Positions 13,853 through 25,732 of a stretch of 64,000 bases of DNA are shown piece by piece. The position numbers and the translations under genes are program-made. Where the stretch lies: positions 71,460,019 to 71,524,018 of the forward strand of contig BTCW01000018.1 in the NCBI GenBank assembly GCA_033239725.1, read 5' to 3'. The notes under the pieces are model-generated. The model did not search any database, was not told the DNA's origin, and was given only the letters and a program-made list of their open reading frames with translations. Source of the DNA: Echinochloa phyllopogon (Eukaryota; Streptophyta; Magnoliopsida; Poales; Poaceae). Within the stretch, counting starts at the first letter, position 1. Every line of letters begins with the position of its first letter.

Positions 13853-16800
13853 CTAGCAGAAGAAATCAACTGCACCAGGATGAACTGAAAATTTGGTTGG
13901 CAGAAAGCCGAAATGCTCCCCATCAGATTGCACAAAGATGTCACTGTTAGCCGTCACTTCTGCTACTTCGATTGACTGAACCCTGCAAAAGCATGCTATC
14001 ACTTAGATGAAGATGAAATGATAGCTACTAAAGGATAAATAAAATAGCTCGCTAGTGCTGATCTTTGTTTCAAAAGGCTTCAAAGTTCAAGCCACTAAGA
14101 ACCCATCAGGAGGAAAGCAATCGAGCTTCCAATAAATTTCCCTCCATAATTTGGAACTCCGCCAGATATTCTAATGATGAGGAAGGCTATTGGATTGTAT
14201 TTCCATTGTGTCATCAACTGTCAGATGATCTGACCTATAGATGTCAAATAAACTTAGGTATAAAAGTAGCAGGCCACCAGATGGTGTTAGTGCATGAATC
14301 CAGAAGGTACTGTACCCCTTTATATTAGTATTTCAAGGACACAGTAATTAGAACTTTCCGCTTTAAACATTTCCTAGCTGGGACCTCTCCAAGAAAACAA
14401 TAACACTACCTTCCTTCGCAGCATAAAAAGCAATATGCTACCTTAAGTACCACTTTGTGTCTCTTCAATTAAGGCAAAAGCTTTCCATAAGTCACATCGT
14501 GCAAGCTAACAGAACCATCTCATATGTTGCTAGAGAAGACACCAGATTAGTTTGTTATTGGTATGCATGTTATGCTTACTTCCTCAAAGGAAAGAACTTT
14601 CATGATGAGATTCAAGGTTTATGTTTACCTTATTGACGACACACCATTCACTGACAGATGTGTGCCTCCATACAGCCTGTGTAGCTTCAGAACAAAGTCG
14701 TACCATTTGAAATCTTGAAGAATAACAACCTATAAAGTACCATGAATTAGAAAGGGCTACAGTGTCATAATATTTACTAAACGTTTTAAGAATAAATACT
14801 GCTCATGTGAGTTACCTCAAGGTTACCGCTAAAGGGATCAGCTGTTGGTGTTATCTTCATACCACCACCAAAGTACTTGGCATTTCCTATGCATAGGGCA
14901 GTGACTTTATGGACAGTTCTCCATTCTCCCTCATTTACCTATCATGTGCAGTTGCAAAGAAGTGGGGTTAGAGTGAGCAAAAGAATGACTGAAAGCATGC
15001 AACTTCTCTTCCAAAAGAAGCCAAGATCAAGGTCACCTTTATTCTCATATCTCGATTATTATGTCCCCAAAAGGCTCTTAAAGCTCCAAATACATAGCAT
15101 AAGTTGCCAAATCTCTTGTACATAGAAGCAAAATAGCCTGCCTTAGCACTCCTGCAGGTATAGGTATATTGTTTTTCTTCTTTTCAAATCGTCCACTGAA
15201 GTACATGTTTCATATGGCTATGTTTCACTTACAAATGGATGTCAGCGACATTAACAAAAAAGTGTGGTTCTCTGTTTGGACCCTCCATCACGCCTATGTC
15301 TAGTTTTGATTTTACACCTGCAAAAAAAATCATTTCTGACCTCAAATGTAGAGATTAAAAATCCATCTAGTAAACAGCCATCATATTACATAACCCGAAT
15401 ATCTCTAACCCAACCACAAATGTCAGAAAAAGATGGACAGGGGGACAGAGAAGACATAATTTCTTTGTTTGATTGATGAGAAGTTTACCATATATCTTAA
15501 ACTAATAATACAGCAATCAGTAAAAAAATAAATAATAGAATTATTTTGTTCTATTTACAGCATATACATGTATTTACTAGGTTATAGGGGAAGAACTGTA
15601 ACTGTTCATACATTAACATAGAAGACACGCACAACACTTCAATCAAATACAATAAAAGAAGAAAGTCTGAAGGAATAAACCTCTAACAATCCGATCAATA
15701 GCGTCACGAGGATCATTTGTCCTTGTATGAAAAACAATAGCACCAATTTAAAGAAAACATAGGTTAACAGATAACCGTGCCATATGTAGATCAGGAAAGG
15801 AAACAAACATACCAGCCAAACGTCCGAGCAAAATCTGAGCCAGTTCCAAGTGGAATGAGCTGTCAGAGAATGACAATGCAGGTCACTACTGAACAAACCC
15901 CATTGTATCAAACAACAATTCAGAACATAATTATTCTAAAAAGGAAGGGCATATGGTACTCACACCAAGCGCCGTTGAATGGTCAGGCCCTCGATCAAGA
16001 GCACGCACTGGACTTCCTTTCCAAAAGAAGCCATTCACCACCTACATATTCGAAATAATATCCTCATCTATATACCCTTATGCACTCCCAATGTCAATAG
16101 TTGGAAGATTTAAACTATTTTTAGCATGGTTGTACAGACAATCTACACACATGAATATCTCATGAATTTTGCAATTATTTTAGCATGGCTGTACAACAAG
16201 CTACAAGCCTACAAACATGAATACCTCATGAAGTGTACCATCACCACCAACAGCGATCACAGCATCAGCCCCATCCTTTATAGCCTACAGTAAGTACAAT
16301 ATCGCTAGTGCTTAGAAGAAACAGTGGCCAGACACCAAGTGGAGCTCAGTATTTGACAAAGGAAAGCGCACACCGTACCTCCCTTGTGACATCTATGGCG
16401 TGGGACGGGCCCGAAGTGATGCATTCACAAATCTGATCAGCCAACACGAACAAATGAAAACATTCCGTGAGATTGAAGCCGCATAATTACCACCGGATCT
16501 GAGACCAAACACGGGTTCCAGACGGCAATTGCAAATCCCGGAGCGCAAGTTATCATCTCGCCGATCTGAAAGCTATGGAAGGCGGCTTACGTTACACTGG
16601 TCGGCGAGGCGGGTGCGGAGGTGGGGGAGCAACTGCTTCCACTGTTTACCCGTGCTGCCATTGGCGCCTGCACCGCGGAGTACGCGGGAAGCGAAAGGCG
16701 TTCAGTACGCGATTCACAAGGGATACTAGCGGGGGAGGAGACGGAGCCGAACGCGATACCTGAGGGGTTGACGACGAAGACAAAGTCGCCGCGGCGGCGG

Positions 16801-16913
16801 CGGGAGGCGGCGACGCGGTCAGAGGAGAGACCACCGGCGCTCGGTTGGGAGTGGGAGTGCGAGGACGCACGCGGGAGTATCAGCGACGCCCTCGGCGTCG
16901 CCGGCGCGGCCAT
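13853..16913 (-). CDS. LCBK2: lipid kinase, sphingoid long-chain-base kinase 2 type
   Basis: Twelve exons join to 354 residues: 16760-16913, 16591-16667, 16379-16432, 16225-16284, 15964-16041, 15813-15859, 15681-15721, 15233-15317, 15037-15151, 14816-14938, 14629-14729 and 13853-13982. The diacylglycerol-kinase catalytic fold is clear: DFVFVVNPSGANG near the N terminus, the nucleotide loop VIAVGGDGTLHEVVNGF, then LIPLGTGSDFARTFGW. Later blocks are SAKAGYFASMYK, ALRAFWGHNNRD and ALCIGNAKYFGGGM. Block order and size match Arabidopsis LCBK2 and related lipid kinases. Such enzymes phosphorylate lipid hydroxyls with ATP; the exact substrate is not readable from sequence. The first about 40 residues are rich in Ala, Ser, Pro and Arg and poor in acids, as in an organelle transit peptide, agreeing with the predicted mitochondrial location of LCBK2. 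The start ATG is the first in this frame after the upstream GC-rich leader. Confidence 0.88.
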
Positions 16914-17565
16914 GGTGATGGCGCCGCTTGCCGCTTATCCCCGACTCTGACCGTGCGGCGTCAAAGGACGAAGCCCAGACTTGCTGAATCACGTGTCCCT
17001 GTTGAACCGCGAGTATTCCTTCATCAATTCAATTCCGGATTGCTGATTCACTTGTACTACTCCCAGTTAAATTGTCTATTCGACAGTTTCACATGATTTT
17101 GAATCCGGAACACGCCGCAGCAGTTTCTTTAATGTTTCGCAAGTTTCAGGATCAACTAGGATGGGAGTTTGTTTTCTATTGATGCGTTTGTAGCCCATCC
17201 TCTGAAAGGAACGATGGAAGAACTGACGAGCATAGAAAGCTAGTCGATTATGCAACGTGTAATACAATTTGCAAACCATAACACAATCACGTCCAATTTT
17301 TAGTTTTGCAGTTTGTGGTCCCATGCCAAGTGCCAACTAGATAAGCTACAGATACATCGAATGTACTGCAAAAGTATGATCAGCAACTCTGCCTCCTCAC
17401 GAAATTTTGCAAAATTCCACCTCCGCAACTGCAAAAGGGTTTGATTTCTTATCTATACTACAGAGCTCGCAGTACTCTTGCATCTGTTACAAATCTCGAG
17501 CAACAACAAATATATGAACGACATAATGCGCGCCACTACCCAAAAAAATTGCATCAGATCTGCTT
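16914..17565. other. short intergenic region between two minus-strand genes
   Basis: The lipid kinase promoter and the G-patch gene 3' UTR share this gap. The part next to 16914 is GC-rich, the rest AT-rich. No further gene, repeat or transposon end was seen. Confidence 0.4.
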
Positions 17566-20500
17566 TCACGACACAAGATGTACTTTCTTGCCATCCACGT
17601 TGAATTTCCTGCTTCCTTGAAGCTGCAGAACACAATGAGATAAAACGAAGATCAACACTGAGAAGACATACTAATATGCAGGACCTCGTGCGTATAAAGT
17701 TACTTAGATGCATATAGCTCGAGAGGGAATCCATAGTAGGTACTGCCTAAATACAGTTTAAAGAAAACAGACAGTGGGTTGCTCCTGTTTACTGATAAGG
17801 TGTATGCATACCTTCTTCTTCAGAAATAACAGAGCTTCACGTCTACAAGAGAAGCTGGAGAATACAGCATTTGAATGTTCCTCAACTGCTAACTTAAGAT
17901 GCTTCAGTTTCATCGACTGAGATGGGGCCTGGAAAGAACAAGAGTCAGTAACCATAGCACAGCACATGAAGTACTCAACGTAGAGAATATCTACTACCTG
18001 ACGAAGTATTCTTTTGCAAAGTTTCTTAACCTTGGTTTTGGGTCTAACATCCACACTCAATTCTTTTTCTGCATTCTTCTCCGTGTCCATCGATACAGCA
18101 ACACCGACAGATTCTTCATCATCATTCTCTTCGATTTCTGAATAATCATCAGATTGGGCGGAATTATCTTCATCACTATCACCAAACGAAGTTTTGTTTC
18201 CCTTCCAGCGATGGCCAGCGATTTTCAGTGGCAGGCCTTTGATGCCAAGACCCTGCTTTCCGGAAGTAGCTTTATCCTGCAGTAAATTACAGACCATGGA
18301 TATATTACGATTTAGGTATGTTTATTTGTTTCTAAGAACATGTGTTCTCTAATCATGTGCATAATTATCGGTATAGTAAATCAACATCTAGTCAAGAACA
18401 TCAAGTGAAAAAGACATTAACATAATCCCAGTGGAGTGGAATCAATTGAGGCAGATGAAAAACTGCAAAATCACATCCAGAGCACATTCAGCATTGTCAC
18501 ATCATATCTAGAAATAGCAAGATCACTGTAAAACATCATGGAAAATCCATGTACACTGCATCCTACTAACCTGAACAAGATTGTATAAATTTTCTTGATC
18601 TTCCTCAGCAAATGTCTGGCGGGCATTAGCAGGATCTTTTCGTGAAGATTTATTTTTACGAGATGTTGCTCCTAGGAACCCTCCTGTTACAAATCCAAAT
18701 TTGTGGCCCCACCAGTTCACATCTTCAGCTTGGGATACTGAACCAGAGAGTTAACAAAGGAAGTTAACCAGAGAGTACACAATGAAGAACATTACATAAG
18801 AAATAAATGAAAGAGCACATCAAACATGCATTTGTTTTTGCTCAGCGGCAATATAACGGCTCAGATGTTGGAAAAGTAGCTATTGTTTCCAATAAGTACA
18901 TGACTACACTATAATAATAAAACTCAAGTCTGGTAGTAGTAGTAGTAGTTCTAGAACTTGTATCCTAAGCAAATAATCGAAGAGTTTCCAGGTGTATTTT
19001 TTTGGTAGCGCGAAAAGGGTCAGCTTTGGCCAAAGAATCATGCTCATTCTCAATTGAAAAGAATAAGAAAATGATCATATAGCCAACCTAATTTCAATTC
19101 AAGCACTCAGATTTCATCAGCTAATGCTAGTAACCTGGCAAATTTAAAGCATTACCTCTAAATTCTTAGAAAGTAGTCCAACTACAACATATTCCTGTAT
19201 TTTAGTAAAGGTGCCACAGGTCACTAAGGAAATAATGGGCCAAAAGCTCACACAACAGAGTTAAGGCAGGAAAAGACAGCTAGTTAGAACCACACAAAAA
19301 TTGCTGACCTGCAACCGGGCAGATGATGGGATCAGGTTCATCCAAGCATATTGGTTCAAGATTCTGGTCCACTTGGCAATTATCTTCGTTTTTGCGTACC
19401 TGTGCCAATCCAAATTGCTTTAGAGATCTGAACAAGGAGAATTAACACCATAACTGTAGCTTAAGTAATTCAAATGCATGCAGTGCAATCCAGCAGACTC
19501 ACTACTTTAACCCTTACAAAATTTGATGAGGCACACAACACACATTGTATACACTGTGCAAGAAACATGGATGATAACCAGGTTGTTTAAAAGAAATAGA
19601 AACAGATAAAAATATCACTTACGAGAATGCCTTGCAGATCTATTGCTGAATAAGAGCTCACACTTTTCCCCCTCTCTCTTTTCTTATATCTGAGAAAAGG
19701 AAGTTATCATGTACAGGAAAGAATAAAATAAATCGGTGAATCAAAATGTCTAAAATTAGGTCCAACCCAACCTTCCTTGAGGTCGAGTAACTTTAGCAAC
19801 TTCATCTTTTGATGGTTTCTCTTTCTTGGGTGTGCTGTCAGGCGAATCACTTACAGCTGCAGCTTCCGAAGAAAAAGGAAAAAAACATAATAAATAATAA
19901 GAACATTTACAAAATGAAAATATAAAACTGTTGTGCAAGGTATACCTTCTTGAGTAGGATTAGCTGATTGCTACTCGTGCAGGGAGAAACAGACATCAAA
20001 TCACAAGGGAAAAAATAGATTAATCAGACATTGTAAATCAAATTTAGTCGGTGCAGCTGAAATGGTTGTTTTATGCACCATACCACTTTCAATTTCTTCA
20101 GTATGTTGTCGAATTGGGTGGTATCATATACCCACTTGTTATGAGGACTATCTACACCAACACCTGCATTCAAATCAATGTATGCATCAGCAAACTCAGC
20201 TGTGGCTATGTAGGAATAGGTAAACTCAGAAAATTTTGAAACCCTGCAGGAGTTCTAGGAGAAGATGATGGACCTAGTGTGTCCTGCTTGTTTTTCACCC
20301 TAACATGACCCTTTATGCCCTGTTTGTCTTTGCCAAGGCCTTCACCTTCTTCCCATCCCTAAGACAGTATTCATCATAGTAGGATGAGTATAAATGTATT
20401 AATCATAGTAGAATGAGTAAATATACTGAATATAATTGCACATATAAAGTCAACAAAACTTGGAAAAAGGAATCAATTAGCAGAAACCGCAGTTCGTCTG

Positions 20501-20907
20501 TTCATGCATCGTTGTCCCAGCAATTATAAAAATCATCAGACCAAAAATTCTTTACAAAATATACCAGCTGCAGCAAACATTATTATAATTCCATTTCACC
20601 TTGTTCCCATCGCAACAAGACTAAACTGCTATGTTTTTTCAGTAATATTGACACTTTGTTAGTGATAATTCATACAGAGCAATTACAAGTGCTAACGAAT
20701 TATTCACGGCCGATGCAGCTCAACCTGATTACCTTAATCTGGGAGTCAAACTTTCACAGGTCACCAAACACTCCGTTTTTCAACAACAACAAAAAAAGAA
20801 AAAAACGAGGACGCTACTGGATCACGTACCATTTGCTTCATAAGGCGGAAGGCGGCGGACTGCCGCGCGATCCCGACGTAGCATGAGGGCGCCTCGGGGG
20901 CAGCCAT
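17566..20907 (-). CDS. G-patch domain protein (GPATCH4/PINX1-like)
   Basis: Eleven exons give 376 residues: 20830-20907, 20274-20358, 20084-20163, 19946-19970, 19772-19856, 19623-19689, 19309-19399, 18571-18737, 17998-18276, 17812-17928 and 17566-17622. The N-terminal G-patch runs about residues 20-55: MKQMGWEEGEGLGKDKQGI, then VRVKNKQDTLGVGVD. G-patch proteins activate DEAH RNA helicases in splicing or ribosome assembly; GPATCH4 and PINX1 are nucleolar. A GRYKKRERGK block followed by YSAIDLQGIL resembles those two proteins. An NWWGHKFGF block comes next, then an acidic serine-rich stretch encoded by the exon at 17998-18276, and a lysine-rich C terminus. Exon 5 has two possible AG acceptors six bases apart, both in frame (376 or 378 residues). 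The domain call is certain; the cellular role is inferred from relatives. The exon-intron chain is consistent throughout. Confidence 0.88.
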
Positions 20908-23601
20908 GTACCAGCGCTGCGTTGGGTCGTCGCGGCTTTCGCCGCCGCCGGGTAGTGCCTGTCCCCTGAGTTGCCGGAGGGGAAGGGGAGGAGAGAGAGA
21001 GAGAGAAACCCTAGCCTTGCGGGGAAGGGCCGTTTTGAAGCGGATGTTGCCTCGAGATTCGCGCTTGGTGGGTTGGTTGGTGAGGCTGGACCGACGGACG
21101 CAGCAGCCCAACGGGATAGGCCTTCTGGCTGGGCCTGGAGATGCCTTTTAGCGGCCTTTCTAAACGTATGACTGCTTGCCGGCGCACCGCCACCGGCTTG
21201 CGCTTGCGTGTGCGCAGCTGCCGCCACACCTTGCCACTCGCCTGCGGCCTGCGCCGTGCTCGCCTGCGCCCTGCGCTGCCGCCGCCGGTGCCTGCCGAGC
21301 GCCGCGCGCTCGCGCCGCCGCCGTCGCCTAGGATTGGGAGGGTGGGGAACTGGGGAGTGGGGATGGATAGGAGGCCTCGGTGGGGAACTGCCGAACTGGG
21401 GATGGATAGGGCTGGCCGGCTGGGGCACTTGGGCTGCACTTCGGCCGTGGTGGACTGGTGGTGGCACTGGCGCACAGCTGCTTGCCTGCTGAATAGTGAA
21501 GTTCGGTGTTTCGGTTCGGTAGAACTCAGAAACCAAAGCCGAAGCCAAAAACAAGAACCGACACCGAACCGAAAAACTGAAATTTTGGTTTGGGTCGGGT
21601 CGGTTTTGGTTTTTCGGTAAAAAAATGACCTGACTTTTAAATGGGAACTTTAGAATTGTGCCTATAGATTTGCCACTTAAAAGCACCAGTCTCATATTCA
21701 CCATTTTCGCTGATGTGGCACGCCACGCTCGCGCGTCAGCGTGGATGGAGCAGGTGAAACGACAAAAATACATTCTACACGCGCGTGTAGTCACTCCACC
21801 TGTGTATATCATGATACACGATGAATTTGATCCGACGAAGAGTATGTACATGTAGTATGTGATTATACTAGACTATATGTGATGATATATACGTTGGGTA
21901 TGTAAGCATACATTGAGTATATGGACATACTATTTTATATAGTATTATAAAGGTATAATCAAAATATATTTAAAAATAGGGTTGATTTTGAATTTTTTTT
22001 TCGTGTAACTTGTTTTGAAGTATCTTAGAATTAGTATATGAACGTACTAAAAATGATAAACTAGTATGCGGACATACGTACAATGGTATACTGATGGTGG
22101 GTGTAGCTACACGCATGTGTAGATAAAACTCGTGTATATATATATATATATATATATATATTCATCTATTATTAATGAAAAGAGACCAGAAGCTTCACCT
22201 ATATTTGTATTCATGTGTTCTTATGTTTGTAATGATGGGAAGGGAAACCGGATCTAATTTATATCTTCTCACGTCTTGTTCTTCAATTGGGATTGAAAAA
22301 ACCGGATGAGGGATCCAATTTTTAACACGTTATCAACAGCTATTACAACTGAGTGAGTCGTTCTAGATTTGTTTAACTGCTATAATCGATCAATTTTCCT
22401 TGTGCTAATTAGAGATTGAATTTTGTTTTCAATCATGCGCCGACTGGGTAACACCCCTGAGCATGCGGATCCATGTTCGTCGTCGGCCACATGCACGTGA
22501 AGGAGAAGGCAGCCGCCGCCCGACTACATCGTCCTTTTTTTAATATTCCTTGATTTTTGGCATCAATTCGATCTCAGTTCTATTATGGTAATCATAGATT
22601 GATTTTTGTTTTTTATCCGGAATTTTCTTTGTCCCGGTGCGTCTCGGAACGAGCGCCCGCCTACCCGGATCGACGAGCGGGCCACAACCAGTCGTCTCCC
22701 TGCCTTTGTACATGCATGCATCAACAATTCAACACACGAGGCGCTCGTCGTCGTCGCTCCGCGACGCGAGCGGCCACCACGCCGCCAAAAACGAACAGGC
22801 CGCACCCCCAATCTGTTGGTTGGCACGTACATGCAAGGCCTGATCCTTGCACATGCTTCGGTACATGTACCACCCGTCTACTGAATCGAAAAATCAATAG
22901 GACAATTGGGCCACGGTTTGTCCTCTCTCGCTAATCCCTGTTCTACCGTATTTTAATCTTATAGATTAATTTCATTGGTAGATAAAATCCATTGATCACG
23001 ATTGCAATTCAATACAACTTTTTGGTGCATCCACGTGCAAACTAGATTAAGCTTTTGAGATTTGCTACCTATCAATCGATTGAAATTTGTGTTTACGTCA
23101 ATCGACGCTCTTGAGTAGAAAATATAGTACACACTCAATTCTAAATATAGTACTATACGGGTTATTTTTTCATTTATGCAATTCTAAATATAATCCATGT
23201 GCCCCTTTATCATGTGTGTACTATATGTGTCCCATTTACCTTGTGTTTCTGTTTTCATGGTTCTTTTGGTGTTGCCGTGTTGGGGCTAGAAGGGTGTTTA
23301 AATGACCTTTTTGGGGATTTATTGAATTCCAGTTTTAACAGCAAGAAGTTAAAAGTGAGAAACAAAGATGGTGGCATTTCTCAGCTTTAACTTCTGTGTT
23401 CTTAGTTTTTAACATTCTGACGCTAACGTTTCATATGTCCAAATCTTTGATTATGTTTTATGGTGGCATGCTAGGCTTCAATTGGGGGAGTCCTTGCTCA
23501 ATTCAGGGTATCATCCTGGCATGCTGAATTTGTTGTAGCAGGAAAAGTTATCATGTGCTTATATAATTCTTACATCTTGCATGTATCTTAAAATTTAACA
23601 T
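20908..23601. other. G-patch gene promoter and AT-rich intergenic region
   Basis: 20908-21480 is GC-rich and contains the G-patch gene leader and promoter with an AG repeat near 20993-21006. 21497-21625 is a degenerate inverted-repeat patch built on TTCGGTTCGG and its complement. From 21640 the DNA is AT-rich, with a TA microsatellite at 22134-22161. The open frames over this stretch (including a 337-codon minus frame at 20838-21851 that runs over the G-patch start) are low-complexity readings without family features. A coding-like stretch at 23275-23388 is listed among the findings. Confidence 0.45.
22134..22161. repeat. TA dinucleotide microsatellite
   Basis: A run of about 14 TA repeats in AT-rich intergenic DNA, likely length-polymorphic. 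Confidence 0.9.
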
Positions 23602-23606
23602 ATGGG

Positions 23607-24129
23607 TGTTAGATTGATCTCTCAGCCCACATGGTCCAAAGGCCGTGGGCCTTGATCCGCGCCCTGATCGGGGGCGCTCAACCCAACCCATGGTTGGTGG
23701 GCCCCTGTCACCCTGCGCTATAAAGAGAGGTGGGGGCCGCCGGCTCTACTCACGAGGTTGACCGTGAGCCGTCAGACCCACCGACACACCAATCCGATCT
23801 AGGGTTAGCGCGGGCAGTGACGGGAAGACCCGCCACCGCAGCCACGACGTCCACGCCGGACTCCCTCGCCGTTCCAGGCCAGTGCCGGTGGCGACCCGAA
23901 GGCCGGCGGGATCTCCAACTGCGACGCACTCCTACAACTACACTGCGCGACGCTGCCTTGTGCAGATCTCCACCAACAGAACCGGCCATGGCGACAGGAG
24001 CTGCCGCGACCGGCGGGGACGGTATGAACTCGATCCCCTCTCTTTCACATACAACACACAGCACATATGCATGAACACACACACCCAGACACACATCTAC
24101 AATGTATTAGCGAGCTAACAGATCTAACA
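23607..24129 (+). repeat. copia 5' LTR
   Basis: 523-bp LTR with TG...CA ends and an 8-bp inverted terminal match. The internal ORFs on both strands (114 codons each) recur identically in the other LTR and are not genes. Confidence 0.97.
23719..23725 (+). promoter_or_regulatory. TATA box of the copia 5' LTR
   Basis: TATAAAG about 110 bp into the LTR, placed to start transcription of the element. The same box is at 29822-29828 in the 3' LTR, from where it could drive read-out into flanking DNA. Confidence 0.6.
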
Positions 24130-24130
24130 A

Positions 24131-24139
24131 TGGTATCAG
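24131..24139 (+). other. copia primer binding site
   Basis: TGGTATCAG one base after the LTR end, complementary to the 3' end of initiator tRNA-Met, the usual minus-strand primer of plant copia elements. The match stops after nine bases. Confidence 0.85.
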
Positions 24140-25336
24140 TTTAGCCATGAGTTAGTAGATCCACTCGGGAAACACGAGAAATCCGAGAAAAAGAAAGCAA
24201 ATCGAACCCAAACACGAGAAACCCTAACCCTAACCATAGATCCAGAGTCCACTTACCTCGGTATGCCGTCCACGGGCGGCATCACCACCACCCTCATCAC
24301 CCCTACAGATCTCCTCGACGGAGTCGCGCGCGAGACGCACGCGACTCCGGCGAGGAGGCCCGCAAGGGCGCAGAGCGGCGGCGACGGCGTGACGATGCCG
24401 TTTTCCCGCGCACAGATCCGAGCGCACGGAGTTCGTAGGCCACCGACGACGCGCGCGCACGCGCGTAGACCTAGCTACGGCTAGCACAGAGAGGGGAACA
24501 GAGAGGGATGAAGAAGGAACACCACTGGCGGCGCAAGGACTGCGGCACGGCGGCGTGTGGCCGCCGGCCATGGCGAATCGCGGCGGCGCGGCGCTGAGCG
24601 CCGTTTCGCCAGCAAGAGAGAGAGAGAGAGAGAGGAGCGCTGCGGCGCGGAGGAGAGAATGAGCTAGGGTTTCGGGCGACGCGCGACTCGGCGGGGTTTT
24701 TTATACCTCCTAACTTTGCGCTCGACCGTCGGATCTGATGAACGGCCGAGATCGACGCGGGCGGGGGCGCGGCTGCGGCGCTGGGCTCAATTGGCGGCCC
24801 AGGCCCAGGTTGCGGCCCGCGCGCGCGAGCGGTTTGCTCAACAGGCCGAAACAGAGTTGGGCCGCAGCCGCGAGCTGCATTTCGGCCCACCAGAAACAGT
24901 TATGCACAGTAGCTTTTCGCATTTATTTGAATTGTTTTTCAGTCAAATTTTGCTCAATTTGAATAGAAATTTGAATAGAATTTGCCCCTGTTTAAATTTG
25001 AACCAAAGGGATAATTTTCAGAGGGTAAATAGAGTATTTTGCTACTATCCATGTGAATTTATTTAAAGTTTCCGCTGCAAGATATTTATTTTGACTTGCA
25101 TTTCAATTTGAACTAAAGGGATAATTTGATTTCAAGTCATAGATAAAATTTCAGAATATTATGATATTGTTATATTTCTGACCAAAGTTGATAGTAACAA
25201 TATTATAATTTTATAGATATTGATTATTGCATTATTCCTTTTTCTGCCCAAAGGTGATGAAGTTTAATGTAATACGGCATTGTCATTATGTTATAATGTT
25301 CTCACTTAATATGAATTAATTTCAGCTGCGGGTTCC
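24140..25336 (+). other. copia untranslated leader
   Basis: About 1.2 kb between primer site and gag. The first half is GC-rich with an AG repeat near 24618-24635; the second half is AT-rich. No credible reading frame was seen. Confidence 0.6.
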
Positions 25337-25732
25337 ATGATGGTTTCCATCAAGGACATTCCCATTCTTAAAGGAGATAATTATAATGAATGGTATAAGA
25401 AGGTGGACTTCTTTTTTACCATGACAGAGCTGGACTGGGTTCTCACTGCACCGGTTCCAGCTGAGCCTGAGAAGCCGGTCAGAGGGGCTGATGTAACAGA
25501 TGTTGTATGGCAGCAGACAGAGCAGGCCTATACGGTCAGCAAACAGAAATTTGACACAGAGAATGCCAAATGGATTACTGCTAACAAGAAATGTTTGGCA
25601 GTGGTCAAGAACACCATAGAGCCTGCTGTTTTTGGGGCAATTAAAGATTGTCATAATGTCGTTGAGTACTTGGCGAAGTTAAAGAGTCAGTACAGTACAC
25701 TGGCTCTTCAAAGACCTACGCCTCTCAGTTGA
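25337..25732 (+). pseudogene. copia gag, N-terminal part, frameshifted
   Basis: A 131-codon frame with the N-terminal gag features of grass copia elements (ILKGDNYNEWYKKV; then NKKCLAVVKNTIEPAVFGAI). It is cut off near 25690, where the pentamer AGTAC is present twice in tandem, moving the ribosome into a frame that stops at 25732. The rest of gag continues in another frame from about the same place. The capsid-like protein would therefore be truncated in this copy. Confidence 0.9.

Noticed and set aside
20838..21851. 337-codon minus-strand frame upstream of the G-patch gene
   Set aside because: Low-complexity Pro/Arg/Ala reading of promoter DNA that overlaps the real first exon in another phase.
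23730..24074. 114-codon frames on both strands, identical at 29833-30177
   Set aside because: Part of the copia LTRs; the duplication is the LTR pair and not a gene family.
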